Assembly: GCF_025717515.1 (NCBI RefSeq)
Contig: NZ_JAJIRN010000006.1
Span: forward strand, 248,001 to 312,000
Direction: 5' to 3'
DNA from: Roseateles oligotrophus
GTDB taxonomy: Bacteria > Pseudomonadota > Gammaproteobacteria > Burkholderiales > Burkholderiaceae_C
DNA: 64,000 nt
Both the position numbers and the translations under genes were made by a program. This document shows, in pieces, positions 27,959 to 35,144 of the stretch. Position 1 is the stretch's first letter; each line of letters opens with the position of its first letter. The notes under the pieces were generated by a model, which saw nothing but the letters and a program-made list of their open reading frames with translations, had not been told where the DNA came from and ran no database searches.

Positions 27959-28160
27959 CCGATTGTTGGAAATGCTGGTCTGCCCGCTTTGCAAGGGGCC
28001 GCTGGAACTCAAGCGCAGTGAAACCGCCCAGGAACTGATTTGCTATGCCGACCGACTGGCTTACCCAGTGCGGGACGGCATCCCCTTGATGCTGGAGAAC
28101 GAGGCCCGCGCGATCGACCCCGAGACCGAGACCCGACCCAGTCGGACGCCAAGCCCATGA
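27951..28160 (+). CDS. Trm112-family small protein
   Basis: 69-residue protein of the Trm112/YcaR family. [18 protein letters not shown] at the N-terminus and [17 protein letters not shown] are hallmarks. Only the CxxC half of the zinc ribbon is evident. It overlaps lpxK by 8 bp and its stop overlaps the kdsB start by 4 bp. In proteobacteria it sits almost always between lpxK and kdsB. Molecular role unproven; possibly a methyltransferase activator by analogy with Trm112. Confidence 0.9.
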   Translation: MDNRLLEMLVCPLCKGPLELKRSETAQELICYADRLAYPVRDGIPLMLENEARAIDPETETRPSRTPSP

Positions 28161-28945
28161 GCTTCAGCGTTATCGTCCCGGCACGCTTGGCGTCCACGCG
28201 CCTGCCCAACAAGCCACTGGCCGACATCGAAGGCCTGCCGCTGATCGTCCGAGTCGCTCAGCGCGCCGCGCTGTCCAAGGCTGCCCAAGTCATCGTCGCC
28301 ACAGATTCTCAAGCGGTCATCGACGCCTGCCGAGCCCATGGCGTGCAGGCCTTGCTGACCCGCGCCGACCATGTTTCGGGCAGCGACCGACTGGCCGAGG
28401 CCTGCGAGCAACTCGGCCTGGACGGCCAGGACATGGTGCTGAATGTGCAGGGCGACGAACCGCTGATTGAGCCGGCAATGATCAACGCCTGCGCCGAGTT
28501 GCTGCGCGCGCGGCCGCAATGCGTGATGAGCACGGTGGCCCATGCACTCGACGATGCGGCCGAGTTTGCCAACCCCAATGTGGTCAAGGTGGTGCTGGAC
28601 CAGCAGGGCCTGGCCCTGTATTTTTCACGCGCCCCGATTCCCTGGTGGCGCGATGGCGCCACAGCCGCCCTGCCGGCACCTCTGGCCGGCTCGGCGCTGC
28701 GCCATGTCGGTTTGTATGCCTATCACGCCGGCTTCCTGCGGCGCTTTCCGACGTTGGCGGTCAGTCCCCTGGAGCAGATCGAGTCGCTTGAGCAGCTCAG
28801 GGTCTTGTGGCATGGCGAGCGGATCGCTGTCCACGTCAGCGCGGAGAGGCCCGGGCCGGGTGTTGATACGCCGGAAGACCTGGAGCGCGTGCGAGCGATC
28901 ATCAGAACCGCTGCCCCGAGCGCCAACTCAAGCCAAGTTACATAG
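28157..28945 (+). CDS. kdsB: 3-deoxy-manno-octulosonate cytidylyltransferase
   Basis: 262-residue CMP-Kdo synthetase activating Kdo for lipopolysaccharide inner core synthesis. Motifs: [22 protein letters not shown] (N-terminal nucleotide site, first 22 residues), [16 protein letters not shown] and [13 protein letters not shown], with [16 protein letters not shown] 28157 overlaps the preceding stop (ATGA). Upstream in-frame codons are inside the Trm112 gene. Last gene of the lipid A/Kdo operon before adk. Confidence 0.96.
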   Translation: MSFSVIVPARLASTRLPNKPLADIEGLPLIVRVAQRAALSKAAQVIVATDSQAVIDACRAHGVQALLTRADHVSGSDRLAEACEQLGLDGQDMVLNVQGDEPLIEPAMINACAELLRARPQCVMSTVAHALDDAAEFANPNVVKVVLDQQGLALYFSRAPIPWWRDGATAALPAPLAGSALRHVGLYAYHAGFLRRFPTLAVSPLEQIESLEQLRVLWHGERIAVHVSAERPGPGVDTPEDLERVRAIIRTAAPSANSSQVT

Positions 28946-29080
28946 AGGAACAAGCTGCGGCCGCGTCAGCTTGACGTAGGCTCGCCCATGCTATCCTCGC
29001 CGCCTATTGATGCGCCCCCGAGACCCATGCTCGGGGCTGCCGTTGGAAGGGCCGCCGAACTAGTCCGGCGACTGTTTTGA

Positions 29081-29752
<672 letters not shown>

Positions 29753-29768
29753 TTGCTAGAAACCCCGA

Positions 29769-29798
29769 ACAAAGCCGCTTGATCGCGGCTTTGTTTTT
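29769..29798 (+). terminator. Intrinsic terminator of adk
   Basis: Perfect 10 bp stem ACAAAGCCGC / GCGGCTTTGT with 6 nt loop TTGATC, followed by TTTT, 16 bp after the adk stop. Confidence 0.9.
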
Positions 29799-29807
29799 GC
29801 CCGACAA

Positions 29808-29829
29808 TTAACGTTTACGTAAACGTCAA
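29808..29829. promoter_or_regulatory. LiuR-like palindromic operator upstream of the SDR gene
   Basis: A perfect 16 bp palindrome ACGTTTACGTAAACGT (29811-29826), extending to 22 bp with one mismatched pair. It lies 27 bp before the SDR ATG, where it would overlap the promoter or leader. The form resembles operators of the MerR-family regulator LiuR, which controls branched-chain amino acid degradation. The downstream gene's predicted isoleucine-degradation role agrees. Confidence 0.6.
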
Positions 29830-29855
29830 CATTGACGCCAACTCAAGGATAGAAA

Positions 29856-30614
29856 ATGGAAATCGCAGGTAAGGTATTCATCGTCACCGGCGGCGCGTCG
29901 GGCTTGGGCGAAGGCACGGCACGCATGTTGACCGCACATGGCGCGACCGTCGTCATAGCCGATTTGCAGGCCGAGCGTGGCGAAGCGCTGGCGGCCGAGT
30001 TGGGTGGCGCCTTTGTGCGCGCCGACGTCAGCCAGGAGGCCGATGGTCAGGCCGTTGTCGCCAAGGCCCTCAGCCTGGGCGCCTTGTTTGGTCTGGTCAA
30101 TTGCGCCGGCATTGCGCCGGCCGCCAAGACCGTCGGCAAAGACGGTGCTCATTCGCTGGCCGCCTTCAGCAAGGTCGTGACGGTCAACTTGATCGGTTCC
30201 TTCAATATGATCCGACTCGCCGCCGAGGCGATGTGCAAGAACACGCCCGAAGCCACCGGCGAGCGCGGCGTGCTGATCTCGACCGCCTCGGTAGCTGCCT
30301 TCGACGGGCAGATCGGCCAAGCGGCCTATGCCGCATCCAAAGGCGGCGTGGTAGGCATGACGCTGCCGATCGCCCGCGATCTGGCCCGCAATGGCATCCG
30401 CAATATGACCATCGCGCCCGGCATCTTCGGCACACCGATGCTGTTCAGCATGCCTCAAGAGGTGCAGGATGCATTGGCCGCCGGCGTGCCCTTCCCTTCG
30501 CGCCTAGGCACACCCGCCGACTACGCCAAACTCGTCCATCAGATCATCACCAATGAAATGCTCAACGGCGAGGTGATCCGGCTCGACGGCGCGATCCGGC
30601 TGGCGCCAAAATAA
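29856..30614 (+). CDS. SDR dehydrogenase, 3-hydroxyacyl-CoA dehydrogenase type II-like
   Basis: 252-residue short-chain dehydrogenase. The NAD-binding motif [12 protein letters not shown] is at residues 12-23, and Asp in VIADLQ indicates NAD preference. NCAG is near 85. The catalytic Ser in [11 protein letters not shown] and YAASKGG complete the site. The C-terminal [16 protein letters not shown] is characteristic of the HSD17B10/2-methyl-3-hydroxybutyryl-CoA dehydrogenase group, which acts in isoleucine and fatty acid breakdown. The LiuR-like palindrome in its leader supports that role. It stands alone between the adk terminator and the bidirectional terminator at 30696-30730. Confidence 0.85.
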   Translation: MEIAGKVFIVTGGASGLGEGTARMLTAHGATVVIADLQAERGEALAAELGGAFVRADVSQEADGQAVVAKALSLGALFGLVNCAGIAPAAKTVGKDGAHSLAAFSKVVTVNLIGSFNMIRLAAEAMCKNTPEATGERGVLISTASVAAFDGQIGQAAYAASKGGVVGMTLPIARDLARNGIRNMTIAPGIFGTPMLFSMPQEVQDALAAGVPFPSRLGTPADYAKLVHQIITNEMLNGEVIRLDGAIRLAPK

Positions 30615-30695
30615 CTGACTAAGCTTGTGTGCCAGACCGCCCTTGCGTAGAGAGTAGCTCTGGCACCAACTGACTAGAAAGGCAGTCCAGAAGTA

Positions 30696-30730
30696 AAAAA
30701 GGGCCTGATCGAATCGATCAGGCCCTTTTT
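30696..30730. terminator. Bidirectional intrinsic terminator (SDR gene / TPR gene)
   Basis: GGGCCTGATC-GAATC-GATCAGGCCC, a perfect 10 bp stem with A5 on the left and T5 on the right. It lies between convergent genes. Confidence 0.9.
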
Positions 30731-30753
30731 ACGTTCGGAAGGCTAAGCAGCTA

Positions 30754-32007
30754 TCAGCGCTTGGCGCCGCGCGTCTGCACGATCCACAAACGTGCCAGAT
30801 CGGCGGCGCCGTCCGTGCCCTTGACGGCACGCCAGGTGGCGGTCGCCTTCTTGTCATCACCGGCCATCATCTGCGCCATGCCGAGATAGAGCTTGGCATC
30901 TTCCGGGCGCTTCAGCGTGTCTTTCTCGATACCGGCTTCGATCATCTTGACACCCTTGGCAGCCTCGCCGCGGAAGGCATAGGCCAAGCCCAGCGAGATC
31001 ATCGCATTGCCGTCCTTGGACTCATTGGCCGAACGCTCGGCTTCCACTTGGCCGGCCTTGGCCTCAGCAATGCGCTTGTTCATCAAGTCGAGTAAACGCT
31101 TATGGCGAGCACCTTCGGCGCCCTGACCCAAAACGCCTGCGGCCAAGCCCTTGTCCACCACCGACTTGCCTTCTTCGGGATAACCGGCTTGAGCCGCCAA
31201 CTGCGCGAACTCCATATAGTCATTGGCATCGCGCATATTGCCGGTGGCCAACTTCAAACGGTATACGTCCAGCGCAAAGCGGTCCGAGAAACCCTTCTTC
31301 TGCGGCAGCGTGCCCAAGACTTGCACCCACAATTCCTTGCTCGGGTAGTAGGCCAGCAACTTGCTGATGGCCATTTGCTCGGCATTGCCGTCCTTCTGGC
31401 GCATCGCAGCACCCAGCAGCAAATTGAGCTTGTCTTTTGACGGCGTGCGGCCGGCCTTTTCGTCGGCATTAATTTCGGCTTCGGTGTCCTTGATGACTGC
31501 GCCCATGTCGCCGGAATTGAACTGCGCGGTAGTCAGGACCTGCTTCATGGTGGGGCTGTTTCCCCCTTCCTTGAAGTAACGCTGCGCCCAAGTCAGTGCC
31601 CGGGCGTTATCCTTGTTGCGCAGATAGGTGCCGGAGATCGACTCCATCATCCGCAACTGCTCCGGCTGCGCCAAACGGCCGCTGGCCTTCAAGGCTTCAA
31701 AACCCTTGACCATCGCCTCGGTATCGCCGGCGCCTGACGCGGCAGCCACACGCATCGCTTCGATGTTGTAATTCTCGGTTGCATTGCGGCCGCTGACGGC
31801 TTCCGCCTCGGCAACTTTGCCGAGCGCGTCCCGGTACTTGCCGGACTTGATCAAGGCGCTCGCATCCTTGAGGCTTTTGCCCACAGCAGGCCGCACACCT
31901 TCGGACTGCGCATGCGCCGGCGCCAAGCCCAGCTGGCCATCAGGGGCCGAGCCCATCACAAACGCCATGGCGCCAATCGCCACCAGGGACAGGGTCTTGA
32001 ACTTCAT
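30754..32007 (-). CDS. Secreted TPR-like protein next to a TonB module
   Basis: 417-residue predicted periplasmic protein. The signal peptide (MKFKTLSLVAIGAMAFVMGS) ends at APAHAQ. The mature part is all-helical with TPR-like units, e.g. ALIKSGKYRDALGKVAEAEA, YLRNKDNARALTWAQRYF and AMISLGLAYAFRGEAAKGVK. No catalytic motif is seen. It follows exbD2 on the same strand but is separated by a strong terminator at 32076-32112, so it is probably its own unit. Proteins of this type recur beside ExbB/ExbD/TonB sets in Burkholderiales and Xanthomonads. The role is unknown, perhaps coupling to a receptor or substrate handling. Confidence 0.8.
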   Translation of the reverse strand: MKFKTLSLVAIGAMAFVMGSAPDGQLGLAPAHAQSEGVRPAVGKSLKDASALIKSGKYRDALGKVAEAEAVSGRNATENYNIEAMRVAAASGAGDTEAMVKGFEALKASGRLAQPEQLRMMESISGTYLRNKDNARALTWAQRYFKEGGNSPTMKQVLTTAQFNSGDMGAVIKDTEAEINADEKAGRTPSKDKLNLLLGAAMRQKDGNAEQMAISKLLAYYPSKELWVQVLGTLPQKKGFSDRFALDVYRLKLATGNMRDANDYMEFAQLAAQAGYPEEGKSVVDKGLAAGVLGQGAEGARHKRLLDLMNKRIAEAKAGQVEAERSANESKDGNAMISLGLAYAFRGEAAKGVKMIEAGIEKDTLKRPEDAKLYLGMAQMMAGDDKKATATWRAVKGTDGAADLARLWIVQTRGAKR

Positions 32008-32075
32008 CGTTAGCTACTTTCTGCGAAAAATTTTTTATCGTGACGTTTGGGCGAAATACCGGTGAGGCCTCAGCG

Positions 32076-32112
32076 AAAAAAAACGCGCAACCCTTGCAGG
32101 CAGCGCGTTTTT
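32076..32112 (-). terminator. Intrinsic terminator after the tonB-exbB-exbD-exbD genes
   Basis: 10 bp stem AAAAACGCGC / GCGCGTTTTT with a 14 nt loop. On the minus strand it is followed by eight T residues, directly after the exbD2 stop. Confidence 0.85.
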
Positions 32113-32144
32113 CACTTCACTCGATGCTCATGCGTCGAGCCGCG

Positions 32145-32576
32145 TCACTTGACGTATTGTTCGTTACCGACCATGCCCATCTTCTTGACACCCAAGCGCT
32201 GCGCTGCGGCCATCACGGCCGCCACGCTGCCGTACTCGGCCAGCTTATTGGGCTTGATGTGCACTTCAGACTGATCGGGTTCGGCCGCGACTTCCGCCAA
32301 TTTCGCCTCAACCGAAGCTTGATTGGCCAGCGCCACGCCGTCCCAGCTGACCGTGCCGTCAAAGTCGATGAAGACTTCATGCACGACCGGGTCCTTCAGC
32401 GGTTGCTGAGTGCTCGGAGGTGGCATGTCCAGATTCACCGAGTGCAACTGGATTGGAATCGTGATGATCAACATCACGATCAACACCAACATCACGTCAA
32501 TCAGAGGCGTCGTGTTGACGTCCATCATCACTTCGGGCTCGTCGCTTCCGGACGAACTGCCTACATTCATACCCAT
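32145..32576 (-). CDS. exbD2: ExbD-type biopolymer transport protein (second copy)
   Basis: 143-residue single-span ExbD. The membrane helix contains the key Asp in TTPLIDVMLVLIVMLIITIP. The periplasmic domain includes HSVNLDMPPPSTQQP, EVFIDFDGTVSWDG and VHIKPNKLAEYGSVAAVM. It lies 15 bp after exbD1, a divergent paralogue with the same N-terminal pattern MxMNVGSSSG. Two ExbD proteins in one TonB cluster are common in plant-associated and environmental proteobacteria; a heteromeric complex is possible. Confidence 0.92.
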   Translation of the reverse strand: MGMNVGSSSGSDEPEVMMDVNTTPLIDVMLVLIVMLIITIPIQLHSVNLDMPPPSTQQPLKDPVVHEVFIDFDGTVSWDGVALANQASVEAKLAEVAAEPDQSEVHIKPNKLAEYGSVAAVMAAAQRLGVKKMGMVGNEQYVK

Positions 32577-32591
32577 GTCTTATCCCTTCAA

Positions 32592-33020
32592 TCAGCCGCC
32601 ACGCTCGGGTGGCTGCGTGACAAAGCTGACTTTCATGATGCCGGCGCGCTGAGCGGCGTAAACCACACGGCCAACCGATTCGTAACGCGCACCGCTGTCG
32701 CCGCGCACATGCAGTTCGGGTTGAGGATTCAACACCGAAACCTTGCCCAAACGCTTGACCAACTCATCGGTGTCATTGACTTGGGTGGTGTTCCAGTAGA
32801 TGTCGCCATCCTTGGTCACCGAGATATCAATGTTCTCAGGCTTGGTCACACGGGCGATATTGGTTTCGCTAGGCAGCTTGACCTTGACCGCACTGATGAC
32901 CGCTGGAATGGTGATGAGGAAGATGATCAAGAGCACCAACATCACGTCCACGAGGGGAGTGGTGTTGATGGTCGAAACCACTTCGTCTTCGCCGGAAGAG
33001 GATCCGACATTCATGCTCAT
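32592..33020 (-). CDS. exbD1: ExbD-type biopolymer transport protein (first copy)
   Basis: 142-residue ExbD. N-terminus MSMNVGSSSGEDEVV, then the helix with the conserved Asp (NTTPLVDVMLVLLIIFLITIP). The periplasmic part contains VKLPSETNIARV, DISVTKDGDIYWN and LHVRGDSGARYESVGRV. It follows exbB by 39 bp and precedes exbD2 by 15 bp. It forms the proton channel stator with ExbB that energises TonB. Confidence 0.93.
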   Translation of the reverse strand: MSMNVGSSSGEDEVVSTINTTPLVDVMLVLLIIFLITIPAVISAVKVKLPSETNIARVTKPENIDISVTKDGDIYWNTTQVNDTDELVKRLGKVSVLNPQPELHVRGDSGARYESVGRVVYAAQRAGIMKVSFVTQPPERGG

Positions 33021-33059
33021 GGCGTCTTCTCCGCGTTGAGTGTTGCTTGAACGCGAGAA

Positions 33060-33902
33060 TTAACGCTTGGAGACTTGACGGTTGCCCATCAACACGCCGT
33101 GCACGTCAGCGGCGAAAGCACGGATCTGGCCCATGACTTCCTTGTTGCGGTTCACCATCCAGTTGTAGCCCAACACCGCAGGCACAGCCACGGCCAGACC
33201 GAAAGCGGTCATCAACAGCGCTTCACCCACTGGTCCGGCAACCTTGTCGATCGATGCCTGGCCGGCAACGCCAATGGCGGTCAGCGCTTGCAAAATGCCC
33301 CACACCGTACCGAACAAGCCGATGAACGGCGAGGTCGAACCGACGGTAGCCAAGAAGCCCAGACCGCCTTGAACGCGGCTGTTGACTTCGCTCACCGAGC
33401 GCTCAACATTCATCGTGACCCAGCTGCTGTGGTCGATGTTCTCGGTCAAAGCACCTTCGTGATGCTCGGAAGCCTCAATCGCGGAAGCCGCGATGAAACG
33501 GAAGGCGCTGCCCTCGCTCAGGCCCTTGATGCCCTCGGCCAGCGAGGCCTTCTTGAAGAAGTTGGTGCGCACGGTCTTGGCCTCAGCAGCCAGCTTATGC
33601 GAATCCCACAGCTTGGTGATCAGGATGTACCAGCTGCCCATCGACATGATGACCAGCAAGGCCAACACGCCCTTGGACACGAAGTCGCCGTGCTCCAACA
33701 TGGCCTTCAGGCCATATGGATTGTCCACAGGCTTGGCGGCTGCAGCAGCCAGCGGAGCGGCGGCTTCGGCAGCCGGTGCGGCACCTTCAACAACCGCCGA
33801 GGCAGCGTCGGCTGGCTTGGCTTCTTGAGCGTGGACTGGGGAAACGGCCATGGCCGTAGCAAAAGCGATAGCGGCGAACAGGCCGGAAATACGAGAGATC
33901 AT
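33060..33902 (-). CDS. exbB: ExbB/MotA-type proton channel protein
   Basis: 280-residue inner membrane protein. It has an unusual N-terminal signal peptide (ISGLFAAIAFATAMAVSPVHAQ) and an Ala/Pro-rich periplasmic stretch before the ExbB core, a form seen in long ExbB proteins. The core has three membrane helices: KGVLALLVIMSMGSWYIL, FLATVGSTSPFIGLFGTVWGI and ALLMTAFGLAVAVPAVLGYN. Conserved channel residues lie in the last two. It is 92 bp after tonB. The complex transmits proton-motive force to TonB and the receptor at 35145-38048. Confidence 0.93.
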   Translation of the reverse strand: MISRISGLFAAIAFATAMAVSPVHAQEAKPADAASAVVEGAAPAAEAAAPLAAAAAKPVDNPYGLKAMLEHGDFVSKGVLALLVIMSMGSWYILITKLWDSHKLAAEAKTVRTNFFKKASLAEGIKGLSEGSAFRFIAASAIEASEHHEGALTENIDHSSWVTMNVERSVSEVNSRVQGGLGFLATVGSTSPFIGLFGTVWGILQALTAIGVAGQASIDKVAGPVGEALLMTAFGLAVAVPAVLGYNWMVNRNKEVMGQIRAFAADVHGVLMGNRQVSKR

Positions 33903-33994
33903 GGAGTCAGCTCCTGCGGATGAAATCGGAATCAGATTGAGAAAAACAAGGCCAGAGGATGATCCGGCCCCATAGATGAGGACTTAGCGAGTTC

Positions 33995-34642
33995 TTATTC
34001 GATCTTGAATTGGAACTCTTGTTCGAACACGTGGTCACCTGGGCATTCATAGGTATCGCGCAAGGTTTCCTCGATCGCTGCAACCAGCGCTCGCTGAGCC
34101 TTACGGTCAACACCGCTGCGCAGGCTCTGCACTTCGATGCCAGAGACACGACCCGACTTGACCGTTGCCACGACCCGGAACAAGGCTTCGCCGCTCCAGT
34201 TCACCGATGGCACTTCTGGCTTGCCCATCTTGGTGCAAACCATACCCGCCTTGACCGGACCGGTACGTGCAGGTGCAGGTGCAGGCGGCGCCGCTACGAC
34301 CGGCGGCGGCGCTGCGCGCACTTGCTGCTGCGGAGGCGCGACCTGGGTCGACGCGATCGCAGGCGCCGGTGGTGCTGGCGCGGTCACCTGGAACTCAGGT
34401 GGCGGAATAAATGGCGGTGGTGGAGCCTTCAGATCAGGCGGCGGCAATTCGATCTTTTTGATCTCCTCTGGCGGCTTGACCTTCTCTTCAATCACCTTGG
34501 TCTCGATTGGACCCGTCACGGCTTCAACCGCCTTGCGGGCCAAACCACTGGCAATCGCCCACACGAGCAACACGTGGATCAAAACCACGATGCCGAAACC
34601 CATGAAACGTGACGAGCCGTTCTTCTCCTGCGCAAAGTTCAT
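33995..34642 (-). CDS. tonB: TonB energy-transducing protein
   Basis: 215-residue TonB from ATG 34642. The N-terminal anchor is FGIVVLIHVLLVWAIASGLA, followed by a Pro/Lys/Glu-rich spacer (residues about 45-130: LPPPDLKAPPPPFIPPPEF, APPPVVAAPPAPAPAR). The C-terminal TonB domain has PSVNWSGEALFRVVATVKSG and a final FEQEFQFKIE. The domain contacts TonB boxes of outer membrane receptors. First gene of tonB-exbB-exbD1-exbD2. Confidence 0.92.
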   Translation of the reverse strand: MNFAQEKNGSSRFMGFGIVVLIHVLLVWAIASGLARKAVEAVTGPIETKVIEEKVKPPEEIKKIELPPPDLKAPPPPFIPPPEFQVTAPAPPAPAIASTQVAPPQQQVRAAPPPVVAAPPAPAPARTGPVKAGMVCTKMGKPEVPSVNWSGEALFRVVATVKSGRVSGIEVQSLRSGVDRKAQRALVAAIEETLRDTYECPGDHVFEQEFQFKIE

Positions 34643-35144
34643 GCGCGCTCCTTCATAAGACTGCGAAATTCTTCCATCAAGACGCGAGAGCAATATTCCG
34701 CTCTGCGCAGTGCCCGTCTCGAACCTGAGGCTTTCATCTACTTGCTCGCCGCAGCGACCTCGCCATCACAGCAAGACCACAAGACGACTCAAGTCGACCG
34801 ATTGCCACTTCAAAAAAAATGCCCGTCAGCTTTGGGCCGCGGGCCTCACCGAAGGCCAGAGCCTTACTTGCAGCTTGCAGCAAGAGCTCAAATCTTCAGC
34901 GCCCCGGATCATAAACGAGTTCGAAAGCCACTCGATCATGGGGATTTCCCGAAGAAGAGCCCAGCACCGACCAGAGTTACCAAGCGGCATCAAGCCTTCT
35001 TCCGTCTGGTATTTTACTGGTATCAGCAAGGTCCAACATCCCCATTGCCCTAGGGTTTTCACTTATTTGTCACCCTAAATTACAAAACATCTGAGCACAA
35101 AAAAGCCCATGCATTGCATGGGCTTTGTCACTACAGACCGAGGT
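34643..35144. other. tonB-receptor spacer
   Basis: 502 bp between the tonB start and the receptor stop. Apart from the receptor terminator at 35102-35126, it should hold the tonB promoter. I see no credible gene. No convincing Fur box was found by eye. Confidence 0.5.
35102..35126 (-). terminator. Intrinsic terminator of the TonB-dependent receptor gene
   Basis: Perfect 11 bp stem AAAGCCCATGC / GCATGGGCTTT with 3 nt loop, followed by six T on the minus strand, 18 bp after the receptor stop. Confidence 0.9.

Noticed and set aside
30613-30676. Direct AACTGACTA repeats and an inverted GTGCCAGA/TCTGGCAC pair after the SDR gene
   Set aside because: Short, with a 22 nt gap between the arms; the strong terminator just downstream explains the structure better.
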